Assembly: GCA_032622095.1 (NCBI GenBank)
Contig: CP136066.1
Coordinates: 106,785,319-106,849,318, forward strand
DNA length: 64,000 nucleotides
Origin: Siphonodentalium dalli
Taxonomy: Eukaryota; Mollusca; Scaphopoda; Gadilida; Siphonodentaliidae
Reading direction: 5' to 3'
Shown: one piece after another, positions 13,201-22,735 of the stretch
Layout of the letters: the number at the start of each line of letters is the position of its first letter
Numbering within the stretch: the first letter of the stretch is position 1
Position numbers and translations under genes: made by a program
Notes under the pieces: model-generated
Database searches by the model: none
The model's input: the letters and a program-made list of their open reading frames with translations, nothing else
What the model was told of the DNA's origin: nothing

Positions 13201-16200
13201 TTTCCATGAAATGTATTGAGTCTATCCTCCAGTGCCTCTTGAACATTATGGCCTGAACAGGCACCTATCTATATCTGAAATTGTGGATAAATTGAAGAAT
13301 GAGATTTTTAGTGTTTTTAAATTCTGGATAAAATTGTAAATAAATTTGTTATGAGGCCCTCTTTTGGGTGATAAGCGAGGTGCTTTATTTTTTATTTATT
13401 TGGCCTCAAAGATGCGAAATCTATGAATACACTTTCACATGCCAATATTTATATTGAGGTTGAAAATGATCTGAACAAAATACTAGCCCATCCAAGATTT
13501 GAATATTGGTTCAATGATTTCAAACTACGTAATCATTTTTGGCAGGAGCAACGAAAATAAAAATTGAGCACTTAATATAAATAGAAAATTGTCATGGTGG
13601 AACGGGTGTGAGTGCAATTGCACCCATTTCCTGGACTTGTGTATGTAACTATTTTTCAATTGCTAAATGCCTATATACTATTAAAATCCATGGATTATAT
13701 AATAAAGCTTAATGTCTCCGCCCTTCACAGGAACAAGAAGAAAAGAAGGATGACAGTCAGTTGATGAAGTTTGGCAACATTTTCCTCAAAAGCAAGGGTA
13801 GGTTTGTTGTTTATACAAACATTGTCAAGGCTACACTGTTGGAAATATCTGTCACTGTTTGTAGTTCAAATCTATTAACCTTGCATTTAAATAATTAAAA
13901 TAATTTTATGATTTCTTTATATCTTCCGGTTTTGGGGACAGCAGGAAGACAGCCTTTACAGGTTATGCCGTCCCCAATAACTCATTGTTTGTATTATTTG
14001 TATACATTAATTGTGTAAAAATATATGTTATATTGAGTTATGAATAAATAATCATAGTCATAGTCACCTAATACTATTTACCTTGACCTTGTAAGCCTGT
14101 GCATTTTCTTATATATGGGAGAATTGCATATATAAGAGAATGCATTGGTACTGGATATTTTATGCTGCACCAGCGCAGCTCCCGTGATGAAAGGGTTAAA
14201 CAGCATAAAGCACTGTGGCACCCCAAAGTACATATTACCAACATCATAGTTCTAAGATAGTTTTGTAAGGTACGAAAGGTCCTGATAGGGAAGAATGTTG
14301 TTTCCACACTCCCTAAAGGGATCATTCCACCCAGGTTTCTAAAAGCACCAACGATTCCAGATCTATCAGTACCGGGATGTTTTTGGTGGTGGTACCGCAG
14401 TTCCGGTGTAACAGCTTATCTTTCCCACCCTGTACACCCACCCTCCCACCACTATAAGGTAGTATTATATGAGAAAGCTTTCCAGACAGGTGTTCTTGAT
14501 TAATATCGGTTATTTTTACCCCAGAATCTATTTAGTAATGGCAGGAAGAGATACACTATCTATTAACCCTTTCATGACTGGAGCTTCTTGATATTTTTTG
14601 AACAGCCTGTGCCAATGCATTCTTTTATATATTAGTCTCCCATATCGAGCCTTGCATATATAAGAGAATACATTCCTCTAACAATATTTACATTGACCTT
14701 TTAAGCCAGTGCATTCTCTTATATGTGCGAGGTTCCATATGGGCGACTCGCATATATGAGAATGCACTAGCACAGGATCTTTAATGTTGAACCAGCACAG
14801 CTCCCGCCATGAAAGGGTTAATCCTTTACCCAACAAAGCAGCCAAAAACGCCCAAATAAAGCTTCAACAGCCTAAAATATCTTCGGTCTGTCTCAATAAC
14901 ACCAAACAAATATAGATATCATTGGAACCGGTTCATTGACCACATTGTGATGGTTACAGTTATGCCCTGTGCCAATGCATTCTCTTATATATAAGATTTT
15001 TTTAGGCCAATGCATTCTCTTATATATGCGAGGCGACCTATGGTCGACTCGCATATATAAGAGAATGCATTGGCCTAAAAAAAATCTTTTTTAACACTTT
15101 TTACCATTTTTTCTTACATTCTTTAACAATTTTATAATTGTTTCTTACATTTATTAACAATTTTTATAATATTTTTCTACATTCTTTGACAATTTTATCA
15201 TGTTTAATATGTGTTAAGCCAATGCATTCTCTTATATATGCGAGGCAACCTATGGTCGACTCGCATATATAAGAGAATGCATTGGCACAGGGCCGTTCTG
15301 TTGGGTAAAGGGTTAAATGAAACTAACTTTTATCCTTATTCTAGGAACTACTCTTACAATGGCTAGAAGTTCGAGTGTACCAGATAACTCATCTAATCAC
15401 GAATCCACTGCATCGAAATCATCTCTCATAAGAGCTAAGGTAACTACCATAAGATAATAGGAATAAAAACACATGGAGCTCAAGCATTGAAAAAGAGTGT
15501 CTGTCATTTGCAGAATGAGGTCCCCAGAGGGTGAATTTAGTGATGCTACCCCACATAGCGGGCTAGCATCACCAAATTCACCCTCTGGGAACCTCATTCT
15601 GCTGAAGTGTAAGCAGAATGAGGTCCCCAGAGGGTGAATTTGGTGATGCTAGCCCGCTATGCGGGTTAGCATCACTAAATTCACCCTCTGGGGACCTCAT
15701 TCTGCAAATGACAGACACCCTATTTCAAGACTTGATGGGGCTGCTAAGATCCAATCCATCATGATGTTCTGAGATGAAAATCATTGCAATAGCCAAAGTG
15801 GTCAATGTTTAAACCTCATTTTGGAACTGGATGCTTTTACGACTAATTGTGTACAAACTATTTGTTAGGTTATGCAAAGTCAATTTCCCTTTTCTCACAC
15901 CCCATGCACAAGAAGATACAGTAAATTCAGTAATGCTCTAATTAATCGACTCCTTAACCACAGCATAATTATGGGTAACTTTTCAGGATTTAGTTGGAAA
16001 TATGGCTTGTTGCCATTCATCAGAAAGCTCTCGCCGAGAGCTTTCCGATGAATGGCAACAAGCCATATGACTAAATCCTGAAAAGTTACCCATAATTCTG
16101 CTGTGGTTAAGGAGTCGATTAATTAGAGCATTACTGTATAATAACAATATGTCCCATATTGTAAAATACCGAATCAGAACAGCTTTTGCCATTGTTTTTT

Positions 16201-19200
16201 ATTTTGTTGGTTTACGGATCCTACTAAAAAAATCAGCAAAGTATAAAAAAAATAAAAGTTGGGCACTTATTTTATTTCCTCCGAATCTTAAACCCCATAG
16301 CAAAAAAAAATAGTAATACTTATTGAGCATCAAGAATGCCAGAATATCATATAAAACTATTTCTGACTGTAATTGGGATTAAACCTACCAGATTCACCAA
16401 TCAGAAGTAGTCTTTCTGAAAAATTGCAGCACTATTATACTTTTAGCATACTCCCCAAAAGCCTTCTTTCGCATATATTACAAACTCATGTCACAATTTG
16501 ATATGGATTACATTAAAATTTAAGATTTGTTGTTTTTTTTAATTTTATTTTCTACCTTATTTTTTGATAAAATGAAAAAACTATAATTTCAAAACCAATA
16601 TCATATTGACTTTTTCCCTCCTTTTAAACTATCTTTTAAAATAACTATCCGTAAACCAACTAGTAACAAAAAATAGCGGCCTTATGTGATTGTTATTTCT
16701 TAAAATTTGCTGAATTGTTGGCACAATTAGAAAATTAAAATCAACTTCTCAGGATTTTCTCTATCCATTTTCTCTAAATACAGTTTTCTTGATCGCAATA
16801 AGATGCATATACAATGTTTGACGATTATGTGTAGCATTGTCTGCCTCTGGTGGCAAGGACACACTGTAATAGCCCATCCAGTATTGCGAATATACACTAT
16901 TATGTGTGTTACATAAAGACGCGATCATACAGATAGGGTCAGTGTGTGTTAATAAACAATCTAACATGGCAGTCAGCTGATCGTAATGACTTTATTCTGC
17001 AGGCACATTGTTTGGTGGGATGGTTGACTGCCATGTTACACTGTTTATGAATGCATACTCACTCTTGCTGCATGTCACACTGGTAGATCAACTAATAGTA
17101 TTGGTGTGGCATAGTAGTTATTAAAAGTTAAAACACAATTTAGAATGAAACAAAATATTTGAGAATGTTTGCATTTGCAAACAACGTTAACTAACATAAC
17201 TATGACATTTTAATATTTGGTGAACAAAACTGACGATTTAGCTTCACAAGTTCTAATAATACTTCAAACTCTTTCAAAACCCTCATTCTGAATAGGTCGA
17301 CGACATTAAAGCATGTGGCCGCCCACATTTCCGCATTCACCAGAATCGTTGACACATGCAGCATGGAGATATTGACATCTATATATGATGTTGTTTTTTC
17401 GTGGCATCAAATATTTTGCTATCAACCAATGTAAAAGCGGTCCAGTGGCACCCGATCCGCATCACCAGGGTATTCCTACATAGTATATAACATTTAACGA
17501 TGCCAGTGGCATAACTATATTTTTGCTTGCATATGTTGTGCAGGGGAAAAGATCCTATTTATAACCTTTGGGAAATATGTTCGATTTCTTTGACCCATCA
17601 TTTTTAAATTTGGTCGATTTTCTTCTAAGATGGTAAACAAGACATACAAAGTTGGCCAAATTGGACATACAAGTTAAATGTTATAAGCAATTGGAAATCG
17701 TTACAGACAGACAGACATTGTGTTATATATATATTGTATATTTAAAGACATGTTCTCATTACGAGAATTTGTTCGCCGTATGTTATGAAAAATGCTAAAC
17801 GGCAGATTCATATGTCATTAAAAGCTTTCACGTTTTATTCATTTTTAGCAAAGAGGGTCCTTCCTGTCGAGAGGAACAGATGCTTTGTCTAAGCTATCAG
17901 ATGTAGCTAAACCTAGTGCTAATCCCAATGCTCCAAGGCATTCAAACAACTTTGTTTTCAAGGCTTCATCACCAGGGAAAGAGAAGAAAGACACACAGGT
18001 TAGTCGGTATAATACTATTATGTTATCTCGCGATTCTGGACAGCGTTTCTTGAGCACGAGTGATCTTTTGACTCAAAGTTATAAAAAAGGTAAATAAGAT
18101 AAAACAGGCTCTTTAGAAAGTCCATATCTAATCTGATCTAACCATAAAAATCTCCATTGAATGAGCTCATAGCTTTTATCTCATTATTTTCAATTAAATA
18201 AAGATACATGATAGATTCTCAAACATATGTTTGGGTCTCTGTTCCCTATAGTTCAACATGCTATGGTAGGATATGGCTTGGAAGTAGGAAATTATGCTTG
18301 TTCCTTGTTTAAGTACTTCTCCTGAATATTCCTTAAAATGCAATCTCACGCCTATCATCAATCTCACTGTATGTTTTAGGATAACATTTTCATTGTTATA
18401 AGAAATAACTCTTGTTTTGATTAAGGTTATTCATTAGCACGTTATAGTAAATTAGCTTCAAACTTTTCGGTTGTAACTCATAACCTTAATTTAAACAAGT
18501 TATTTCTAATAATTTAATCCCAGTATGAGTCAAAAATGTCTAGTTTTCACCATGATATCTCCTTAAAATTAAAAATTACCTTCCGATAAAAAAATTTGTG
18601 TTTGGAACAAACAACTGACAATCACGCATCCAGTTGAAGAGAAACTTGATTTCCATCAGTTTGATTGGTCTGGTTATTTGAAACCAACAATGCTGGCATT
18701 GTTCCAATCATATAGTAATGCCCTAAATAACCACAGCAGAATTATGAGTAATTTTTCAGGATTTAGTTGGAAATATGGTTTGTTGCCATTCATCGGAAAG
18801 TTCTCACTGAGAGCTTTCCGATGAATGGCAATAAGCCATATTTTCGACTAAATCCTGAAAAATTACCCATACCGGTAATTCTGCTGTGGTTAAGGAGTCA
18901 ATTATTTAGGGTATTAACTGTATTACTGTATCTGCAGCTGCTGTCAAGCACACCTGTGCTTCTGGAAGAGTGACCAACACAGATGAAGGTTTAACCTCTT
19001 CCCTACTATAACGTCTGTAAACAATTATGGACGTAAAAGTGCACTTTTGTTCATAACTGGAACTCGGAGATTAAGTGCATCAGAATAACTGCATCTCAAA
19101 GTTTCAAACGGTGTATGATATTCCACGATTGTGAACGATAATGGCCTTTCAACTGAGTCAGTTTTATGAATCTTGTGATATTCCTGTTATCTTTTTCCAC

Positions 19201-19659
19201 TGGAAAATGGCAATTATGTCTAGAAGCCCAGCACACGACACCATAACGTGATTTAGCAGTGAAGAGGTTAATATCAAGAAAAAAACCTTAATTGCTATTT
19301 AAGTGATAACCAATTGTTTTAATGTTTTCCCTGAATTGACAGCTTATGATTATCTAGATATCATATTTCCGTGTACCAAAATGGGAGAATAGAAGTGATT
19401 GCTCTATGTTTACATTCTTCTATGTGGCTATGCCATCATAAATTCCTTTGCACACTGGCATATTTCACTCAAACAAGCATATTTAGCAGTCATTTGACAT
19501 ATTTGTTGTTTTCTTTTTATCCAGGAATTTGCGAAGCCAGATAAACCTGATAACCCAAAGCTACATAGAACCAGCAGTCTTAAGCCTCCAGCCAAGAAAC
19601 CAAGGTTAACGGAACGAAGCAATTCTATGCCCGAAAAGTCGATATTCAATTATTTCTGA
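3984..19659 (+). CDS. CLSPN: Claspin, C-terminal part (nine exons, 5' partial)
   Basis: Claspin is the nuclear replication-fork adaptor that lets ATR activate CHK1 and helps maintain fork speed. The nine exons are 3984-4208, 6138-6181, 6659-6788, 9511-9632, 12174-12298, 13731-13797, 15345-15439, 17849-17998 and 19525-19659. All have AG acceptors and GT donors and join in one frame with no stop: 1093 nt, giving 363 residues from a split codon to TGA. Matches recalled for vertebrate claspin are an acidic block, FVDEEAELSG, DGDLHSDGNGRMR with the following FKWK, a segment APRHSNNFVF, and the C-terminus SIFNYF. Vertebrate claspin is about 1,340 residues, so the N-terminal fork-binding and CHK1-binding repeats must lie 5' of the window. 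Introns are packed with MITEs. A possible polyadenylation signal AATAAA is at 19756. Confidence 0.93.
5040..5910. repeat. Degenerate tandem repeat, gtccgtccg / TTTGGTATGTG family
   Basis: After a pyrimidine-rich (gtccgtctgt)n lead-in come about four imperfect units of roughly 190 bp. Each has a 'gataactcc' box, about 25-30 bp, 'TTGGTATGTG', a 'caagttcgaat' box, and 'agttatgcccctttttcgac'. Open frames across it are repeat artefacts. It lies in the claspin intron between 4209 and 6137. Confidence 0.75.
6138..6181 (+). CDS. CLSPN: CLSPN micro-exon B (FVDEEAELSG)
   Basis: This 44-nt exon lies between ttttcag and gtatgt. It encodes the join residue plus KMRQDFVDEEAELS, matching the conserved claspin motif F-x-D-x-E-A-E-L-S-G. 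It is too short to find by open-frame length alone. Confidence 0.9.
6659..6788 (+). CDS. CLSPN: CLSPN exon C
   Basis: The acceptor is tgatacag and the donor gtgagt starts at 6789. The exon encodes an acidic stretch, GSECGSDEDFDLALEDDILE and onward, ending DQLRDQVGRVHL. This corresponds to the vertebrate segment between AELSGSD and the DDDKRQL motif. Confidence 0.9.
7670..8560. repeat. Degenerate tandem repeat, 'agagttatggccctt' family
   Basis: Four to five diverged units of about 160-190 bp repeat the order 'cttgtaactt..gatcatc', 'tttggtatggtgatagc', 'ttactacgggttt..ccattca', 'ccagagttatggcccttgtttgac'. The layout matches the repeats at 5040 and 32945 while most of the sequence differs. Confidence 0.7.
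8942..9120 (+). mobile_element. TTAA hairpin MITE, family 1 (single-core copy)
   Basis: The copy lies between TTAA at 8942-8945 and TTAA at 9117-9120. The left terminus is tccttccatgacaggagc and the right is gctcctgtcatggaatgg. It contains one hairpin core with inverted arms aatgcattctcttatat. The second core has been lost. Confidence 0.78.
9511..9632 (+). CDS. CLSPN: CLSPN exon D (DGDLHSDGNGRMR)
   Basis: The acceptor is taaatttaag and the donor gtaagc starts at 9633. The exon encodes KQTIDDDKRELLLLQEKYLM, then DGDLHSDGNGRMRTFKWKDM. This is the best-conserved block in the window and the strongest evidence for claspin. A hAT element is inserted 12 nt past the exon end without touching the donor. 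Confidence 0.95.
9645..10209. mobile_element. Non-autonomous hAT element, 565 bp
   Basis: The termini are CAGGGTCCGCGCTG (left) and its imperfect complement cagcgcgaaccctg (right). A perfect 8-bp target duplication GCTTAGTC flanks it (9637-9644 and 10210-10217), diagnostic of hAT. Subterminal regions carry repeated 'tttgccaaat'. No transposase is present. It sits in the claspin intron, 12 nt after the exon ending at 9632. Confidence 0.88.
10242..10506 (+). mobile_element. TTAA hairpin MITE, family 1 (full two-core copy)
   Basis: TTAA bounds the copy at 10242-10245 and 10503-10506. The termini are cccttccatgactggagc and gctcccgtcatgaaaggg. It has two palindromic cores in tandem: one after 'ccctgtgcc' ending 'ggcctaaca', and one after 'tgtaagcc' ending 'ggcacagg'. 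The central loops are near-palindromic around cccatagg or ccctatggg. TTAA plus CCC termini suggest piggyBac-type mobilisation (inference). Confidence 0.85.
10503..10800. mobile_element. TTAA MITE, family 2 (partial), abutting the previous element
   Basis: It starts at the same TTAA (10503-10506) that closes the preceding MITE. It reads cctttctttactaaatag, as in the family-2 copies at 12379 and 53795, and shares 'ttataaaagtatacattgg' with the copy at 53795. I could not find the right terminus, so the end is approximate. Confidence 0.55.
10851..10985 (-). mobile_element. TTAA hairpin MITE, family 1 (truncated)
   Basis: This is a reverse-oriented fragment with the linker 'aaggtcaaggtaaat', one hairpin core with a shortened right arm, 'ttttcgcaaaatttt', and the terminus catggaaggg followed by TTAA (10982-10985). 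The other end is missing. Confidence 0.65.
11319..11551. mobile_element. TTAA hairpin MITE, family 3 (gagtgccagg termini)
   Basis: The TTAA boundaries are 11319-11322 and 11548-11551. The termini are ccctttgagtgccaggtc and its complement 'ggcccctggcactcaaaggg', different from family 1 beyond the first six bases. Inside is the same hairpin core as family 1 (cctgtgccaatgcattctc ... gagaatgcattggcctaaca). Confidence 0.82.
12174..12298 (+). CDS. CLSPN: CLSPN exon E
   Basis: The acceptor is ttttatcctgcag and the donor gtacat starts at 12299. It reads DGNSQQDMFNNDSDNELEVD, continues with an acidic linker, and then MKWRLERYQREKFLEEQ. This matches the claspin region with M-D-L-F-x-x-D-S-D-D followed by a W-R-x-E-R-x-x-R basic helix. 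Confidence 0.9.
12379..12607. mobile_element. TTAA MITE, family 2
   Basis: TTAA bounds it at 12379-12382 and 12604-12607. The termini are cccattctatactgaata and the complement of tactatatagaaagg. An internal 24-bp-arm hairpin at 12426-12484 has ggaaatgttcagata paired with tatctgaacatttcc. There is no coding content. Confidence 0.75.
12714..13087. mobile_element. 8-bp-TSD hairpin MITE ('gtgtctgacat' family)
   Basis: The termini are caagcctgtaaatagtg and the complement of cactatttacagacttg. Near-perfect 8-bp duplications flank it: gttcttag (12706-12713) and gttctcag (13088-13095). An inner inverted pair contains 'tgcagaatgaggtcc' and 'gatgctaccc / gggatagcatc'. The 8-bp duplication suggests hAT-type mobilisation. 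Confidence 0.75.
13731..13797 (+). CDS. CLSPN: CLSPN exon F
   Basis: This 67-nt exon lies between cccttcacag and gtaggt. It reads EQEEKKDDSQLMKFGNIFLK then SK. The D-S-Q-x-M segment aligns with claspin's DSQFMILAKK. Phase is preserved on both sides. Confidence 0.85.
14073..14197 (+). mobile_element. TTAA hairpin MITE, family 1 (3' half)
   Basis: A right-hand fragment begins in the linker 'ttaccttgaccttgtaagcc'. It has one core with a deleted loop and the terminus gctcccgtgatgaaaggg, then TTAA at 14194-14197. Confidence 0.68.
14563..14821 (+). mobile_element. TTAA hairpin MITE, family 1 (full two-core copy)
   Basis: TTAA lies at 14563-14566 and 14818-14821. The termini are ccctttcatgactggagc and gctcccgccatgaaaggg. 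It has two diverged hairpin cores with the family-1 linker between them. Its right TTAA is also the left TTAA of the next element. Confidence 0.83.
14818..15316. mobile_element. TTAA hairpin MITE, family 4 (tttacccaaca termini)
   Basis: It lies between TTAA at 14818-14821 and TTAA at 15313-15316. The termini are tcctttacccaacaaa and tgttgggtaaaggg. Inside are two perfect hairpin cores of the shared type (ggccaatgcattctcttata, with loops around gacctatggtcgac) plus a broken half-core, and a T-rich 'tttttataat' spacer. Its own termini differ from families 1-3. Confidence 0.8.
15345..15439 (+). CDS. CLSPN: CLSPN exon G
   Basis: The acceptor is tccttattctag and the donor gtaact starts at 15440. 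It encodes a Ser/Thr-rich linker, GTTLTMARSSSVPDNSSNHE then STASKSSLIRAK. Conservation is weak here, as in other claspins, but the phase fits. A double-hairpin MITE is inserted 41 nt downstream of the exon. Confidence 0.8.
15481..15734. mobile_element. Double-hairpin MITE, 8-bp TSD ('gtgtctgtcat' family)
   Basis: The termini are caagcattgaaaaagag / ctatttcaagacttg. The duplications are atggagct (15473-15480) and atggggct (15735-15742). Inside are two consecutive, almost perfect palindromes, each built from 'cagaatgaggtccccagagg' and its complement around 'gctagcccgctatgcggg'. It lies 41 nt downstream of claspin exon G. Confidence 0.82.
15928..16136. mobile_element. Palindromic MITE, 'cagtaatgc' family (Tc1/mariner-like)
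   Basis: This 209-bp near-perfect palindrome starts cagtaatgctctaatta and ends in its complement followed by TA. The arms include 'tccttaaccacagcataatt' and 'gcttgttgccattcatc', and meet at 'gctctcgccgagagc'. The CAGT terminus and TA flank suggest Tc1/mariner-type mobilisation (inference). Other copies are at 18713, 39298 and 48711. Confidence 0.83.
16188..16680. mobile_element. Probable TIR element in claspin intron
   Basis: The left end gccattgttttttattttg with 'gttggtttacggat' pairs with the right end 'atccgtaaaccaac' plus 'aacaaaaaatagcggc'. The interior is AT-rich and non-coding. No clear target duplication was found. Confidence 0.5.
16954..17046. repeat. Imperfect inverted repeat
   Basis: 'aaacaatctaacatggcagt' and the downstream 'actgccatgttacactgttt' form about 24-bp arms around a 40-bp loop. 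Its nature is unknown. Confidence 0.45.
17849..17998 (+). CDS. CLSPN: CLSPN exon H (APRHSNNFVF)
   Basis: The acceptor is catttttag and the donor gttagt starts at 17999. It encodes QRGSFLSRGTDALSKLSDVA, then NPNAPRHSNNFVFKASSP. This corresponds to the vertebrate claspin C-terminal segment with S-A-P-R-N-S-R-N-F-V-F. Confidence 0.92.
18401..18507. repeat. Imperfect hairpin, 28-bp arms
   Basis: 'agaaataactcttgtttt' plus 'taaggttat' is mirrored by 'ataacctta' plus 'aaacaagttatttct'. This is a small foldback in a claspin intron, probably a MITE remnant. Confidence 0.5.
18713..18922. mobile_element. Palindromic MITE, 'cagtaatgc' family
   Basis: A second copy of the palindrome at 15928, with arms 'taaccacagcagaattat' and 'ctttccgatgaatggcaa'. 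It has a short deletion in the left arm and a small insertion (accggt) in the right arm. Confidence 0.75.
19525..19659 (+). CDS. CLSPN: CLSPN terminal exon (stop TGA)
   Basis: The acceptor is tttttatccag. The exon encodes a Lys/Pro/Ser-rich tail ending NSMPEKSIFNYF and then TGA at 19657-19659. Vertebrate claspin ends in a similar SIFKYL motif. The AATAAA at 19756 could serve as the polyadenylation signal. Confidence 0.9.
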   Translation, partial: EFAKPDKPDNPKLHRTSSLKPPAKKPRLTERSNSMPEKSIFNYF

Positions 19660-20034
19660 TCTCTTTAATCATTTAGTATATCCCCCCCCCACAATCATCA
19701 TGAGATGTGCAAAACCCCAGAAATTGTCTACAGTTGAATGACATGGTGTGTAAATAATAAAATTAATTGTTTATGTCAGCAAAGAGGCAGTAACTCTGTT
19801 TAACAACATTTAATAGCAAATATCATATGTTCTGTAGATTATGTTGCAGTTTCATGAAGAATGAAGAGAGTATTATTCAGCGGTTTTCACACATTGAAAT
19901 AATGCATGATAACATATTCATAACTATGCTCATTTAGTGTGGTTGTCATGAATTGTTTGTCAATATATCAACAATGTATCACTAAAAATCATCAATCCGT
20001 ACATTATTATTCTTGTTCTATATTTTTTATCATT

Positions 20035-20078
20035 TATGGAGAATATAATGAATATTTAGTACAGAAAGGGATATACAG
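20035..20078. mobile_element. Solo terminus of family-2 TTAA MITE
   Basis: The sequence 'atgaatatttagtacagaaa' matches the right end of the element at 53795-54062. The rest of an element is absent. Confidence 0.4.
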
Positions 20079-20102
20079 CTTTTTCAAGTTGAAAGCATTG
20101 AA

Positions 20103-20482
20103 TTAAAGGTACTCAATCTGATCAGATGCTCCCAAATTACTATTTCTTTGGCTTTGGGGGTAAAAAATATTTGATTCTAGTCAAGGAACCTACCCATCAA
20201 AGCTCAGAGTGATCAGATATTGATTTTTGAAGTTTGTTATTTCAATTGTTTGTGGTTATTATTACCACTTGATTTTAGAGTTATCCATCTTCATCTGCAA
20301 GACAGTCTGTTTGACTATGTGTTTCTGGCCCACAAACAGTTGAAATAACAAACTTCAAAAATCGATATCTGATCACTCTGAGCTTTGATGGGTGGGTTCC
20401 TCGACTCGAATAAAATATTTTTTTACCGAGAAGCCAAAGAAATAGTAATTTAGGAACATCTGATCGGATTGAGTACATTTAA
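20103..20482. mobile_element. Foldback MITE with TTAAAGGTACTCAAT ends
   Basis: It runs from TTAA (20103) to TTAA (20479-20482). Arms of about 150 bp include 'gtactcaatctgatcagatg', 'ggaacctacccatcaaagct' and 'aacttcaaaaat.gatatctg'. A second copy with the same arms is at 61601-61957. It lies about 440 bp past the claspin stop codon. Confidence 0.78.
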
Positions 20483-21999
20483 GTTTAACTGAATTTTAAT
20501 TGTTTTAGGCATGCAAAAGCTTTACAAAAGATAGTAAAAATGGTTTCTGTTTATGTGTTTGGATTTTTAATAATTGTTTGATTCTCTTTGCACCTGTCTG
20601 TTATCATTCCATTGTGTGAAGTTCATTTATTCAGGATTAGTAATTAGCATCTGTAATTAGCATCTGCATGTTCATTGAATATGATTCATCATTTTTACTG
20701 TGCATGGTCATTATTTATCATTTAATATGGAATAAATTCTTAATATATTAATTTTGATATTTTTACATTTCTACCTGGCTCTGCTGACAGTCATGTTCCT
20801 GACAGGTAGGGTGCGCTCTGGCCCCAAGTTTAACTTTTGCCAAATGAAAATATTTTTTGCCAAATTTTCATAGAATTTGCCAAATGATATCTGGCCGAAA
20901 TTAAACAATTTATAGAACATTGATTCTTATGTGTTGGACAAAGGCTTCTGTTTTAGACATTTAATGTGATGTTTTACTCACCATTGCAGTTATCTATAGA
21001 TTGGAATAAATTTACATCAAGGGCCAATATATACATAGCCTGTGTGTAACAATAAATCCTGTTCGATGCTTGATCAACTGCCAATTGGGTAATACTTTTT
21101 GTATCCCAGTAAAACACACCATAACACAAACCGACATCTCATAGATGACTAAATGTGGTAGATAAAATAACAGCATGTTTTTTGAGTGCACAGCCATAGA
21201 CTAATCAGTTGATAATTCTCAGGTAAAATATTACCTCACTGCATGGTATGATAGGTTTCAGAAAAAAAATTCAGCTGAATTTGCAGAAATTAATAAAGAC
21301 AAGACAGTCAAAGACTGTGGGGATGCTCACCAGACTGCAAAGACTGATAAGACTGGGACTTTGGAGACCACAACAGTCAGAACTTTTCATAATCACTTTA
21401 AAAGAAGTAGATCTAAGCAGGATATGTGGCTAGAGAGGCTTCATGAATGTAGATCAGTGAATATCAAATTACCAAATCAACAAAATCTACCTTGAAATTA
21501 CCAAATCTAACTTGAAATTACCAACTGTACACTAGTGATCACCCCCTCCTCCAGCTCAAGAAGTCCCCTCTCGCCCGGGCTCCAGACTCCCAAGTCTTAG
21601 GTTGAAATTTCACAACCGACATCTCAAACTTTCTCAATTGTTGGAAATTTTCAATCTCACAAGCGCTTTATATAAAACCATTTAGACATGTTTAAAGCCC
21701 AATTATCCATGGATCCAAAAACACTATATGTATGTCAGATTAATCAGTCAGGTAGTTCCAAGGTAGACGTTTTAATTAATTTTGTATTTTAATGATTTTT
21801 TAGACACAAAAGTCTTAGTCCCCATAGTCCCATCATTTCTTAACGGGTTGACTTCATGTTAACAGATCTGAATCTCAGTCACTAAAGGATCTTCCATACC
21901 ATATGGTCCAACCTCTCTTGAGAAGACATTATAAGTATTACTATAGAGACATACAGTTATGTCCCTGGTCCCACCCTATTTAACCTGGTGACCCCATAT
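20483..21999. other. Non-coding stretch with a solo hAT-like end
   Basis: No gene is recognised. 'gggtgcgctctggcccc' at about 20808 followed by repeated 'tttgccaaat' resembles one end of the hAT elements at 9645 and 31389, without a visible partner. The plus-strand open frame at 21248-21433 has no recognisable motif. Confidence 0.45.
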
Positions 22000-22440
22000 G
22001 CATAAATTTGAATCCCAGACACCAAAGAACCCTTCATACTAAATATCAGTAAAATAAACCTGACTCTGTGTAAAGGAAGCATATTAAGAGGAAAACTGTC
22101 CTTTGCTTGGCCCCTATTTGACCAGGATGACCCCATTTGAACAAATCTGAACTACAGTCACCAAAGGACCCTTCATACCAAATATGAACCAATTCAACCT
22201 GATGGTACACGAGAAGTCGTTTTTAAGAATTACTATGGAGGGCAAGAGTTATGGCCCTGGCTTCACAACCATTTGACAGAGTGACCTCATTTGAACAAAT
22301 CTGAATGTGAGTCACCTAGGGAACTTCCACACCAAATATGAACCCTTTCAGTCTTATGATCTAGAGAAGATGGTCAAAGAATTGTTGAGAGATGGACAGA
22401 CAGGTGACAGATGAGAAGTGATGACTATAGCTTCTTCTCA
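22000..22440. repeat. Degenerate tandem repeat, 'gacctcatttgaacaaatctgaa' type
   Basis: Two to three units of about 160 bp contain 'gttatggccctgg', 'atttgacagagtgacctcat', 'caaatctgaatgtgagtcac' and 'caccaaatatgaacc'. They end in 'gagaagtgatgactatagct'. Related arrays are at 27445, 28795 and, inverted, 59735. Confidence 0.7.
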
Positions 22441-22735
22441 TGTGAGATTCAAATTTACATTTCATTGGTAACTTTTATTATGTTTGCAAAATATATTAAA
22501 AGAATTAATCTTCCCGGAGTAACGACCAATCCCTATATTTGCCTTATGTCAAGTTTAAATTTGTTTCACCTTATTTTGTAATTCATTGGAGCGCTTAATT
22601 GTCCCTTGACCTCTTGTGTAACAGTAACAAGCTATTTGGTTGGCTACGTTCCGTGCTTTCTATTTACGTTTACTTCCGGTTTGTCTCACTGCATTCATTT
22701 GAAATCAATTCGGCGAGTCGTCAACAGCTTTTTCG

